64,000 nt of DNA, taken from Blautia sp. (GTDB taxonomy: Bacteria; Bacillota; Clostridia; Lachnospirales; Lachnospiraceae). Location: positions 1-64,000 of the forward strand of contig JAPFCU010000018.1 in the NCBI GenBank assembly GCA_026169535.1, given 5' to 3'. Made by a program: the position numbers and the translations under genes. Positions 44,395 through 52,148 of the stretch are shown here, one piece after another. Each line of letters starts with the position of its first letter. The stretch's first letter is position 1. A model generated the notes under the pieces. The model saw nothing but the letters and a program-made list of their open reading frames with translations, was not told where the DNA came from and did no database searches.

Positions 44395-44464
44395 TGGCAT
44401 ATGTCGAAAAAGTTATTGACATATGTCATATTTGTTTTATAATAAGATTAAATGATATATGTCA
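44395..44464 (+). promoter_or_regulatory. Three operator-like boxes at the DUF134 operon promoter
   Basis: TGGCATATGTCG (44395), TGACATATGTCA (44417, a perfect 12-bp palindrome) and TGATATATGTCA (44453) share the core ATATGTC. The central box overlaps the -35, the outer ones lie upstream and near +1. This triple arrangement strongly suggests repression, most simply by the DUF134 helix-turn-helix protein encoded first in the operon. Confidence 0.6.
44416..44443 (+). promoter_or_regulatory. Promoter of the DUF134-NifX-MinD operon
   Basis: Perfect TTGACA, a 16-base spacer and perfect TATAAT, embedded in the operator-like boxes. Confidence 0.8.
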
Positions 44465-44482
44465 GAAAAGGGAGGTGTGGAG

Positions 44483-44875
44483 ATGCCAAGACCTACGAAA
44501 TGCAGGAAGGTATGCAGACTTCCGGGGACTCTTTCCTTTGTTCCCGGGGAATCCGGCGAGGATGCCGGAGGTGTGGTCCTGACGGTAGATGAATATGAAA
44601 CCATCCGATTGATAGACAGGGAGGGATTTTCTCAGGAAGAATGCGGTGAATATATGCAGGTGGCACGTACCACGGTCCAGCAAATCTACACATGTGCCAG
44701 AAAAAAGATTGCCACAGCCATTGTAGACGGACTTTCTATACGGATCCAGGGCGGTAATTATCAGATCTGTGAGGGGGGAAGAAATTATTACGGCTGCGGA
44801 GGATGTAAAAAAAGGCGCTTTAAAAATATGGAACAAGGAGGAGAGACCAATGAGAGTGATTTTACCGGTAGATGA
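44483..44875 (+). CDS. DUF134 family DNA-binding protein
   Basis: A 130-residue DUF134 protein. It begins MPRPTKCRKVCRLPG, the family hallmark, with a sigma-70-region-4-like helix-turn-helix in the middle (LTVDEYETIRLIDREGFSQEECGEYMQVARTTVQQIYTCARKKIA). The C-terminus is cysteine-rich (CEGGRNYYGCGGCKKRR) and might bind metal or an Fe-S cluster. It heads an operon with NifX-like and MinD/ferredoxin proteins, a frequent neighbourhood in anaerobes. GGGAGG precedes the ATG at 44483; the track's ATG at 44459 lies within an operator-like box. Its stop overlaps the next start by 26 bases. Likely an autoregulator sensing iron or redox state; that is inference. Confidence 0.85.
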   Translation: MPRPTKCRKVCRLPGTLSFVPGESGEDAGGVVLTVDEYETIRLIDREGFSQEECGEYMQVARTTVQQIYTCARKKIATAIVDGLSIRIQGGNYQICEGGRNYYGCGGCKKRRFKNMEQGGETNESDFTGR

Positions 44876-45206
44876 GGAAAAAGATGTGATCTGTGCAACT
44901 TTTGGAAGAGCCCCGTATTTTGCAGTTTATGATACGGAAACCAGGACAATGGAATTAAAAGAGAATCCGGCCTCTCAGGTTCAGGGCGGAGCCGGGCTGA
45001 AAGCAGCTCAGTTTGTTCTGGACTGTCAGGCAGATGCGCTGATCACACCACGCTGTGGTATGAATTCTGCAGAAGTTCTTCAGGCGGCGGAGATTAAAAT
45101 TTATAAATCAGAGGGAATGGGAGTAAATCAGAACATTGAAGCTTTTGAAGACGGAAAATTATCTGTTCTGACGCATTTTCATGGAGGATATCAGGGAATA
45201 AGATGA
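44850..45206 (+). CDS. NifX/NifB-C-like protein (dinitrogenase Fe-Mo cofactor biosynthesis fold)
   Basis: A 118-residue protein of the PF02579 fold (MRVILPVDEEKDVICATFGRAPYFAVYDTETRTMELKENP, then LITPRCGMNSAEVLQAAEIKIYK). Members carry or bind iron-sulfur cofactors; in non-nitrogen-fixing anaerobes their role is unclear. The start at 44850 follows AAGGAGG inside the DUF134 gene. Its stop overlaps the next ATPase gene by four bases (ATGA), so translation is coupled. No nif genes are present in the window. Confidence 0.85.
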   Translation: MRVILPVDEEKDVICATFGRAPYFAVYDTETRTMELKENPASQVQGGAGLKAAQFVLDCQADALITPRCGMNSAEVLQAAEIKIYKSEGMGVNQNIEAFEDGKLSVLTHFHGGYQGIR

Positions 45207-46039
45207 AAATTGCAGTTTTAAGTGGAAAGGGCGGAGCGGGAAAAACACTGACAGCAGTAAATCTCGCTGCGGCTGCCGGACAGGCTGTTTATATTGATTG
45301 TGATGTAGAGGAGCCAAATGGCCGCCTGTTTTTTAAGCCGCAGAATATAAAAACAGCAGATGTAACAACAGCTCTTCCGGAATTTGATCCGGACAAATGT
45401 ACCGGCTGTCGTACTTGTGTGGATTTCTGCCGATTTCATGCTCTGGTCTATATCAAAAACAGACCAAAGGTATTTTCTGAGGTATGTCATTCCTGCGGAG
45501 GCTGTGCTCTTGTCTGTCCCGGTCAGGCAGTGACAGAAAAAGAGAAGATTATTGGAAAAGTGGAAATTGGTTTTCATGGAGAAACTCAGATTGTTACAGG
45601 AATCCTGAATCTGGGAGAAGCCTCCGGCGTACCTGTGATCCATAAAGCTCTGGAGGAAGGGATACAACAGGATGATCCTGTGCTGATTGACTGTCCTCCG
45701 GGAAGTGCCTGTCCTGTAGTAGAAAGTATCTCAGAAGCAGATTTCTGCATTCTGGTGGCAGAACCGACAGCCTTTGGCTTCCATAATTTCTGTATGGTCC
45801 ATGAGCTGGCAGAGCTTCTTGGAAAGCCCTGTGGTGTTGTGATCAATAAGTGGGAAGGGGTCTACGAGCCTCTGGAAGAATACTGCAAAGAGAAAAAGCT
45901 TCCGGTTCTTCTCAGAATTCCATATGAAGAGAGGATTGCAGAAATTGTTTCTTCCGGAAAGATTCTTGTAGAAGAATATCCTGAATACAGAAAGAAATTT
46001 CAGGAGCTTCTGAAGAAAACAGGAGGTGGACAGGCATGA
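45203..46039 (+). CDS. MinD/ParA-type ATPase with inserted ferredoxin domain (1)
   Basis: A 278-residue deviant Walker ATPase. The P-loop SGKGGAGKTLTAVNLA is at the N-terminus. A two-cluster ferredoxin insertion follows at about residues 60-110 (CTGCRTCVDFCRF and CHSCGGCALVCPG). The rest of the ATPase has VLIDCPPGSACPVVESI and NKWEG. This is the Mrp/NBP35-like clade with built-in 4Fe-4S clusters common in anaerobes. It might assemble or insert Fe-S clusters or drive electron transfer; no partner is defined. Overlaps both neighbours by four bases. Confidence 0.88.
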   Translation: MKIAVLSGKGGAGKTLTAVNLAAAAGQAVYIDCDVEEPNGRLFFKPQNIKTADVTTALPEFDPDKCTGCRTCVDFCRFHALVYIKNRPKVFSEVCHSCGGCALVCPGQAVTEKEKIIGKVEIGFHGETQIVTGILNLGEASGVPVIHKALEEGIQQDDPVLIDCPPGSACPVVESISEADFCILVAEPTAFGFHNFCMVHELAELLGKPCGVVINKWEGVYEPLEEYCKEKKLPVLLRIPYEERIAEIVSSGKILVEEYPEYRKKFQELLKKTGGGQA

Positions 46040-46899
46040 AACGTCTTCTTGTATTAAGCGGAAAGGGCGGAACCGGAAAAACGACGGTGTCCTCGTCTTT
46101 TATTGAATTTGCGCAGGCACGGGCCATTGCAGACTGTGATGTAGATGCACCAAACCTTCACCTTATTACTAAAATGGAGGTGAAGCCGGAAGTATCTGAT
46201 TTTATGGGAGCAGAAAAAGCAGTGATCAATCCGGAAAAATGCATTGGCTGCGGACAGTGCGCAGAGTACTGCAGATTTGGAGCAGTCAAAAGCTGCGGGG
46301 AGGTTTATCAGATCCAGGATTATGCCTGTGAAGGCTGTGGTATCTGCGAATATGTCTGTCCTCAGTCAGCAGTTATTATGAAAGATGATGTAGCTGGCAG
46401 ACAGGAGCTTTATAAAGGGGAAACAGTTTTTTCCACTGCCGCATTAAAAATGGGACGAGGAAATTCAGGCAAGCTGGTTACAGCGGTAAAGCTTGCCATG
46501 CTGAAAGCGGCACCTGAGACAGAACTGGCTGTGGTAGATGGTTCTCCGGGAATTGGCTGTCCGGTGATCGCCTCCATGAGTGGGATGGACCTTGTTCTGA
46601 TCGTCGCAGAACCATCGGTTTCCGGAAAAAACGATCTGGAAAGACTAATAAAAACAGCAGAATCCTTTCAGATGAAAATGGGTGTATGTGTAAATAAATG
46701 GAATACCAGCCCGGAAAAAACAGAAGAAATTGAAGAATGGTGTAATGTGCAGGGGATTCCTTTTATGGGAAAAATTCCTTACGATAAAGAAGTGTTAAAG
46801 GCGGTTAATGCAGGGAAAAGTGTTGCAGGAGTCGATTGTCCGGCGCGGACTGCATTGCTGCAGATTTATCAAAATGTCAGAAATGAATTAAAAATATAA
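46036..46899 (+). CDS. MinD/ParA-type ATPase with inserted ferredoxin domain (2)
   Basis: A 287-residue paralogue of the preceding protein with the same plan: P-loop SGKGGTGKTTVSSSFIEF, ferredoxin insert CIGCGQCAEYCRFG and CEGCGICEYVCPQ, and later VVDGSPGIGCPVIAS and NKWNT. Two adjacent non-identical copies suggest a heterodimer, as with other tandem ATPases of this group. It starts by a four-base overlap. The signature is Fe-S metabolism rather than cell division. Confidence 0.88.
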   Translation: MKRLLVLSGKGGTGKTTVSSSFIEFAQARAIADCDVDAPNLHLITKMEVKPEVSDFMGAEKAVINPEKCIGCGQCAEYCRFGAVKSCGEVYQIQDYACEGCGICEYVCPQSAVIMKDDVAGRQELYKGETVFSTAALKMGRGNSGKLVTAVKLAMLKAAPETELAVVDGSPGIGCPVIASMSGMDLVLIVAEPSVSGKNDLERLIKTAESFQMKMGVCVNKWNTSPEKTEEIEEWCNVQGIPFMGKIPYDKEVLKAVNAGKSVAGVDCPARTALLQIYQNVRNELKI

Positions 46900-46924
46900 T
46901 AAAAACAAAAAGGAGATAATAGTT

Positions 46925-47284
46925 ATGAAAATTGTAGTTGCTGCTATGGGAAAAGAAGTTGCAGGTCATTTTGGTCATTGTGAGAATTTTATTTTCTTTG
47001 ATACAGAAGAAAATAAGATTGTTGCAGAAAACAGCGTTCCAAATCCGGGACATCGTCCGGGATTCCTTCCGAACTTCCTGGCTGATCATGGTGCGGAAGT
47101 TATTATTTCCGGAGGAATGGGTGGCGGAGCTGTAGATATTTTTAATGAGCGCGGCGTAGAAGTGATCGTAGGTGCTCAGGGAAATGCTGCAGCAGCAGTA
47201 GAAGCATACTTGAAAGGAGAACTGATCTCTACCGGTTCTATCTGCCATGAGCATGAACATGCACATGAGTGCGGAGAACACTAA
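46925..47284 (+). CDS. NifX-like protein with His-rich tail
   Basis: A 119-residue PF02579-fold protein (MKIVVAAMGKEVAGHFGHCENFIFFDTEENK, then ISGGMGGGAVDIFNERGVEVIVG). It ends with a metal-binding-looking tail (CHEHEHAHECGEH). It belongs to the same operon as the first NifX-like protein but differs in having the His/Cys tail, which suggests metal storage or delivery. AAGGAG precedes the ATG. A bidirectional terminator follows. Confidence 0.85.
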   Translation: MKIVVAAMGKEVAGHFGHCENFIFFDTEENKIVAENSVPNPGHRPGFLPNFLADHGAEVIISGGMGGGAVDIFNERGVEVIVGAQGNAAAAVEAYLKGELISTGSICHEHEHAHECGEH

Positions 47285-47314
47285 ACATATTTTCAGATAA
47301 AGCTTCTGAAATAC

Positions 47315-47363
47315 AGAAAGGCTGACGGTATTCACTTATTGCTGTGAAACCGTCAGCCTTTCT
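47315..47363. terminator. Bidirectional terminator
   Basis: Stem AGAAAGGCTGACGGT/ACCGTCAGCCTTTCT with inner TTCAC/GTGAA, between the NifX-like gene and the alcohol dehydrogenase. Confidence 0.9.
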
Positions 47364-47368
47364 CTGCG

Positions 47369-48553
47369 TCAGCGCGCCATAAGATATATTTTTTCCATAT
47401 CTTTCATATTCAGCTGTTTAAACACGCCAATGGTCCTGGTATCCTCAAAGCTGCATTTAAAGGCAAGCTCATGAATCTGTTTTTCATCCAGATCAAGTCC
47501 AAGCTCATGGAGACTGGTAGGCATTTTGATGGAGCGGAAAAAGTCTTCCATTGCCTCAATGCCGGCAAGAGCTGTACTTTCAAAATCTGCAAAGCATGGA
47601 ATGTCAAACACATTGGTTGCAAACTGTGCAAAACGTTCCGGATTTTCCTGATAGACATATCTTGCCCAGCTTCCCCAGATAGCAGCAAGTCCTGCACCGT
47701 GAGCTACGTCGTAAAGTCCTCCCAGTTCATGCTCAAGCTGGTGGCAGGCCCAGTCTCCTCCACCGGTACCACAGCCGGTCAGACCGTTATGGGAAAGACT
47801 TCCGGCCCACATGACTTCGGCACGGGCGTTGTAATTGCCTGGTTCCTTCATGAGAATTCTTGCATTATAGATCACTGTCTGCATAAGAGATTCGCTGATG
47901 CTGTCTGTGATCTCCATGGTTTCCAGATTGACAAAATAGCGTTCCATGGTATGAAGAAGGATATCTACACAGCCGCTTTCTGTCTGATATTGAGGAAGTG
48001 TGTAGGTAAGTCTTGGATTCAGAAGGGCAAATTTGGGACGGCAGAGATCGCTTCTTGTGGAGCCTCTCTTCAGCCAGCCGTCTTCATTTGTGATCACACA
48101 GGAACCGCTCATCTCGCTTCCGGAAGCTGCAATGGTAGGGATTGCGGCAATGGGAAGACAGTCTTTGGGGATTTCGGTTTTCAGGAAAAAGTTCCATACA
48201 TCAGTCCAGGGATTGGCAACTCCATAGCCGATAGCCTTTGAGGAGTCGATGACACTTCCGCCTCCTACAGCAAGGATAAAATCCACCTGCTCCTCCTGAC
48301 AGAGCCGGATTCCCTCACGGACCTTACTGAGACGGGGATTGGAAACAACTCCTCCCAGTGTGACAAAATCTATTTCTGCTTCTTTCAGGCTTGTACAGAT
48401 CTCGTCCAGAAGTCCCGAGGAAACGGCGCTGCCGCTTCCGTAATGGATCAGTACCTTTCGGCAGCCATATTCTTTCAGAAGAGTACCGGCCTGAAGATGT
48501 GTATCTTTTCCGAAGATCACCCTGGTGGGGGTGTAGTATTCAAAGCCTCTCAT
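47369..48553 (-). CDS. Iron-containing alcohol dehydrogenase (BdhA/YugJ-like)
   Basis: A 394-residue group III alcohol dehydrogenase that reduces aldehydes such as butyraldehyde or acetaldehyde with NAD(P)H. The cofactor motif is AVGGGSVIDSSKAIG, with IPTIAASGSEMS after it. Metal ligands are in GCVDILLHTMERYF and ACHQLEHELGGLYDVAHGAGLAAIWGSW, matching the butanol dehydrogenase clade (DxxxH...HxxxH). It is monocistronic with a consensus promoter on the minus strand. Substrate is not decided by sequence. Confidence 0.9.
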   Translation of the reverse strand: MRGFEYYTPTRVIFGKDTHLQAGTLLKEYGCRKVLIHYGSGSAVSSGLLDEICTSLKEAEIDFVTLGGVVSNPRLSKVREGIRLCQEEQVDFILAVGGGSVIDSSKAIGYGVANPWTDVWNFFLKTEIPKDCLPIAAIPTIAASGSEMSGSCVITNEDGWLKRGSTRSDLCRPKFALLNPRLTYTLPQYQTESGCVDILLHTMERYFVNLETMEITDSISESLMQTVIYNARILMKEPGNYNARAEVMWAGSLSHNGLTGCGTGGGDWACHQLEHELGGLYDVAHGAGLAAIWGSWARYVYQENPERFAQFATNVFDIPCFADFESTALAGIEAMEDFFRSIKMPTSLHELGLDLDEKQIHELAFKCSFEDTRTIGVFKQLNMKDMEKIYLMAR

Positions 48554-48588
48554 AGCATTTTTCTCCTTGATTTTTAATACTCCTTTTT

Positions 48589-48617
48589 ATTATAGGGAAT
48601 ATATCACAAATAGTCAA
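48589..48617 (-). promoter_or_regulatory. Promoter of the iron alcohol dehydrogenase gene
   Basis: TTGACT, a 17-base spacer and perfect TATAAT on the minus strand. Confidence 0.8.
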
Positions 48618-48685
48618 AAAAAACTTAAGAAAACTGCAAAAACATCATAAAAATTTTTGTGACACGGACAAATGTCTTTTGTGTG

Positions 48686-48714
48686 TTGACATACAGGCGG
48701 GGTTCAAGTATAAT
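48686..48714 (+). promoter_or_regulatory. Promoter of glyA
   Basis: Perfect TTGACA, a 17-base spacer and perfect TATAAT, 62 bases before the glyA start. Confidence 0.85.
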
Positions 48715-48776
48715 TCCATTTAGTGATTTTCCCGAGAGAAAGGAAAATAAAAATCTGCATACAAGGAGGAAGGATC

Positions 48777-50015
48777 ATGTATTCATTAGGTGAAATTGAA
48801 AAAGTTGATAAAGAGATTGCAGAGCTGATCGAGGCAGAGGTAGAACGCCAGGATTCACACATTGAGCTGATCGCATCAGAAAACTGGGTAAGTAAGGCGG
48901 TTATGTCTGCGATGGGAAGCCCGTTGACAAATAAATATGCAGAGGGTTATCCGGGAAAAAGATTTTACGGCGGCTGCGGCTGTGTAGATGAGGTGGAGAC
49001 GCTTGCGATTGAAAGAGCCAGGGAACTGTTTGGCTGTGAATATGCAAATGTGCAGCCACATTCCGGTGCACAGGCGAATATGGCTGTTTTCTTTGCCATG
49101 CTGAAGCCGGGAGATACTGTTTTGGGAATGAATCTGGCACATGGGGGACATCTGACACATGGAAGCCCGGCAAACATGTCCGGTATGTACTTTAACGCCG
49201 TTTCTTATGGTGTGAATGAGAATGGTGTACTTGATTATGAGGAAATCAGGCGTATTGCGCTGGAATGTAAGCCGAAACTGATCGTTGCAGGAGCCAGCGC
49301 ATATGCAAGAACAATTGATTTCAAAAAATTTCGTGAGATTGCAGATGAAGCAGGGGCTTATCTTATGGTGGATATGGCACATATTGCAGGTCTCGTTGCA
49401 GGCGGACAGCATCCAAGTCCTGTTCCTTATGCAGATGTAGTGACAACTACAACTCATAAAACCTTACGGGGACCAAGGGGCGGCCTGATTTTAAGTAATG
49501 CAGAAAATGCAAAGAAATTTAATTTCAATAAAGCTGTATTCCCGGGAATACAGGGTGGTCCTCTTATGCATGTGATCGCTGCAAAGGCAGTATGTCTGAA
49601 AGAGGCTCTTCAGCCGGAGTTTAAGGAATATGCCCGTCTTGTTGTGGAAAATGCAAAGGCATTGTGTAATGGTCTTCAGAAGAGAGGCGTGGATATTGTA
49701 TCCGGAGGAACTGATAATCATCTGATGCTGGTGGATCTTAAAAACCTGGGTGTTACTGGCAAAGAGATGGAGAATCTTCTGGATGAGGTAAATATTACCT
49801 GTAATAAAAATACGATTCCAAATGATCCGCAGTCTCCATTTGTAACAAGCGGCGTTCGTTTGGGCACTCCTGCTGTTACCTCCAGAGGAATGAAACCGGA
49901 GGATATGGATGTGATCGCAGAGGCGATTTCACTGATGCTGAAAAGCCGTGATAATAAAGAACAGGCAAAAGCACTTGTAAAATCGCTGACAGATAAATAT
50001 CCACTGGCAGGTTGA
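48777..50015 (+). CDS. glyA: Serine hydroxymethyltransferase
   Basis: A 412-residue PLP enzyme that converts serine and THF to glycine and methylene-THF, the one-carbon unit used by ThyA and by purine synthesis. Conserved blocks are [15 protein letters not shown], the [11 protein letters not shown] substrate loop, [12 protein letters not shown], and [14 protein letters not shown] with the PLP lysine. Length is typical. The ATG at 48777 follows AAGGAGG; the track's earlier start is in the leader. It has its own promoter and is followed by a separate promoter-attenuator for the next operon. Confidence 0.96.
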   Translation: MYSLGEIEKVDKEIAELIEAEVERQDSHIELIASENWVSKAVMSAMGSPLTNKYAEGYPGKRFYGGCGCVDEVETLAIERARELFGCEYANVQPHSGAQANMAVFFAMLKPGDTVLGMNLAHGGHLTHGSPANMSGMYFNAVSYGVNENGVLDYEEIRRIALECKPKLIVAGASAYARTIDFKKFREIADEAGAYLMVDMAHIAGLVAGGQHPSPVPYADVVTTTTHKTLRGPRGGLILSNAENAKKFNFNKAVFPGIQGGPLMHVIAAKAVCLKEALQPEFKEYARLVVENAKALCNGLQKRGVDIVSGGTDNHLMLVDLKNLGVTGKEMENLLDEVNITCNKNTIPNDPQSPFVTSGVRLGTPAVTSRGMKPEDMDVIAEAISLMLKSRDNKEQAKALVKSLTDKYPLAG

Positions 50016-50026
50016 ACAAATAAATC

Positions 50027-50055
50027 TTGTTCGTTAATAAAAATTATGTTATAAT
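50027..50055 (+). promoter_or_regulatory. Promoter of the ycsG-pxp operon
   Basis: TTGTTC, a 17-base spacer and perfect TATAAT. The -35 lies in an inverted repeat GAACAA-N7-TTGTTC, a possible operator. Confidence 0.65.
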
Positions 50056-50075
50056 AGTAGAGCAGTTTGGTAAAG

Positions 50076-50106
50076 AAAGCACTCTGCGTGGGCAGAGTGC
50101 TTTTTT
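50076..50106 (+). terminator. Terminator/attenuator between the pxp promoter and ycsG
   Basis: Perfect stem AAAGCACTCTGC/GCAGAGTGCTTT with loop GTGG and T-run. It may end glyA, but it also lies downstream of the pxp promoter, so that transcript must read through it. Confidence 0.85.
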
Positions 50107-50136
50107 ATAACATCAAAATAAAGAGGAGGAAAGAAG

Positions 50137-51339
50137 ATGAGTGACAAAAAGAAAAACGGGGGAGCCCTGTTGGGCGCTGCTTTTCTGATGGCAACCTCTG
50201 CAATCGGTCCCGGATTCCTGACTCAGACATCCAAATTTACCAGTGACTTTCAGGCAAGTTTTGGATTTGTTATTCTGGTATCCATTATCCTGGCAGCAGT
50301 GGCTCAGATGAATATCTGGAGAGTACTCTGTGTAACTGGATTGAGAGGGCAGGAGGTTGCGAATAAAGTACTTCCGGGTCTGGGATATCTGGTTGCTTTT
50401 ATGGTTGTTTTGGGCGGTCTGGTATTTAATATCGGAAATGTAGGCGGAGGAGCACTTGGTTTTAATACTCTCCTTGGCATTCCTACAAAAGTCGGTTATG
50501 TGCTTGCAGGTGCGGCAGCTATCCTGGTATTTCTTTCAAAAAATGCCAAAGGTGCTATGGATACGCTTACCAAAATACTTGGAGCAGTTATGATCGTAGT
50601 GATCTTTATTGTGATTGTTGTTGTAAAACCGCCGGTAGGTTCAGCAATCAAAAATACCTTTGTTCCTGATGCCGGCGTACAGGCTCTGGTACCGGCGATC
50701 ATTACATTGCTGGGAGGAACTGTTGGCGGATATATTACCTTTGCCGGAGCTCACCGTCTGATCGATGCGGGAATCACAGGAGAAAAGAATCTGAAGGAAA
50801 TTAACAAAAGTTCTGTTATGGGTATTGGAATCGCTACTATTGTGCGTATTTTCCTGTTCCTGGCAGTCCTCGGTGTTGTTGTAAAGGGTGCTGCACTTGA
50901 TCCTGCAAACCCGGCAGCAGATGCGTTTAAGCAGGGAGCAGGACAGCTGGGCTATCGATTTGCCGGTCTTGTGCTTCTTTGTGCAGCAATCACATCTATC
51001 ATTGGAGCAGCGTATACCTCTGTTTCATTTTTAAAGACCTTTCATCCGGCCATTGAAAAAAATGAAAACTGGGTGATCATTGGGTTTATTGCAGTATCCA
51101 CACTTGTTATGCTGCTTCTTGGAAATCCGGCAACACTTCTTGTTGTAGCAGGTGCTCTGAACGGACTGATCCTTCCGATTACTTTGGGAATCTGTCTGAT
51201 CGCATCAAAGAAGGAGTCTATTATGGGTGAGAATTACCATCATCCGACCTGGCTTCTGGTACTTGGAATTATTGTAGTCATCATTTCCGCTTATCTTGGA
51301 ATCACAACCTTTGTATCAAATCTGGGAAGTCTGTTCTAA
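50137..51339 (+). CDS. NRAMP-related transporter, YcsG-like
   Basis: A 400-residue membrane protein with about 11 helices, related to NRAMP metal transporters. The first helix has TSAIGPGFLTQT where metal-transporting NRAMPs have the DPGN motif, so the metal ligands are absent. It is the ortholog type of Bacillus YcsG, always found beside pxpA/B/C. The likely substrate is therefore an organic molecule such as 5-oxoproline rather than Mn or Fe; that is inference from context. AGGAGG precedes the ATG. It is the first gene of a six-gene operon. Confidence 0.85.
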   Translation: MSDKKKNGGALLGAAFLMATSAIGPGFLTQTSKFTSDFQASFGFVILVSIILAAVAQMNIWRVLCVTGLRGQEVANKVLPGLGYLVAFMVVLGGLVFNIGNVGGGALGFNTLLGIPTKVGYVLAGAAAILVFLSKNAKGAMDTLTKILGAVMIVVIFIVIVVVKPPVGSAIKNTFVPDAGVQALVPAIITLLGGTVGGYITFAGAHRLIDAGITGEKNLKEINKSSVMGIGIATIVRIFLFLAVLGVVVKGAALDPANPAADAFKQGAGQLGYRFAGLVLLCAAITSIIGAAYTSVSFLKTFHPAIEKNENWVIIGFIAVSTLVMLLLGNPATLLVVAGALNGLILPITLGICLIASKKESIMGENYHHPTWLLVLGIIVVIISAYLGITTFVSNLGSLF

Positions 51340-51418
51340 GAAGCGTAAGGAGGGAGAAAGGTGTGATCAGAGAAGGATTGCACCTTTTTCTGTTAACCAG
51401 AAATTTTAGGAGAAAAAC

Positions 51419-52147
51419 ATGCAGAATATCAGAATTTTAACAGCGGGAGATTCCTCCCTTTTGATTGAGTTCGGAAAGGAAATCAGTCCGGAGATCAATC
51501 GTAAAATTGCCGCAACCATCCAGCTTATGAAGGAACAGCATATAGAAGGCGTGGTGGACATAATTCCGGCTTTCTGTTCTCTTTTGATCAATTACGATCC
51601 CCGCGTGATCTCATATGAAGAAATCAGAGAAAGAATGAAAGCACTGGTGCGGGTAGATGTAAAAGCGGGAGAAACAAGAAAGAGGATTTTTGAAATACCG
51701 GTATGCTACGGCGGAGAATACGGACCGGATATTGCAAATATTGCAGAACACGCAGGTCTTTCTGAGGAAGAGGTGATCCGTGTCCATTCCTCCAGAGATT
51801 ATCTGATCTATATGCTGGGATTTCTTCCGGGATTTACCTATCTGGGCGGTCTGGACGAGAGACTTCATACTCCCCGTTTGGCAAATCCCAGGATTCGTAT
51901 CCCGGCAGGAAGCGTGGGCATAGGTGGTTCCCAGACGGGAATTTATCCTTTGGATTCGCCAGGAGGATGGCAGCTTATGGGAATGACTCCTGTAAAAACC
52001 TACGATCCTTCCAGGGAAATGCCTATCCTTGTAGAAGCGGGCGATTATATCCGATTTGTTCCGGTAGATGAAGCGGAATATTTTCGTATAAAAGAAGCAG
52101 TAGATCGTGGAGAATATCAGTGTACAGTTCACGAGGAAGAGGTGTAA
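51419..52147 (+). CDS. pxpB: 5-oxoprolinase subunit PxpB (KipI family)
   Basis: A 242-residue KipI-family protein (allophanate hydrolase subunit 1 fold). Signature segments are LLIEFGKEI near the start, IPVCYGGEYGPDI, GFLPGFTYLGGLDERLHTPRLANPR and IGGSQTGIYPLDSPGGWQLMGMTP. With PxpA and PxpC it forms the ATP-dependent prokaryotic 5-oxoprolinase; KipI also inhibits the sporulation kinase KinA in Bacillus. The same fold is part of the carboxyltransferase domain of urea carboxylase. It is followed immediately by pxpC with no gap. Confidence 0.92.
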   Translation: MQNIRILTAGDSSLLIEFGKEISPEINRKIAATIQLMKEQHIEGVVDIIPAFCSLLINYDPRVISYEEIRERMKALVRVDVKAGETRKRIFEIPVCYGGEYGPDIANIAEHAGLSEEEVIRVHSSRDYLIYMLGFLPGFTYLGGLDERLHTPRLANPRIRIPAGSVGIGGSQTGIYPLDSPGGWQLMGMTPVKTYDPSREMPILVEAGDYIRFVPVDEAEYFRIKEAVDRGEYQCTVHEEEV

Positions 52148-52148
52148 A

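Noticed and set aside
44850-47284. Nitrogen-fixation cluster
   Set aside because: NifX-like folds occur widely without nitrogenase; no nifHDK or nifB radical SAM gene is present.
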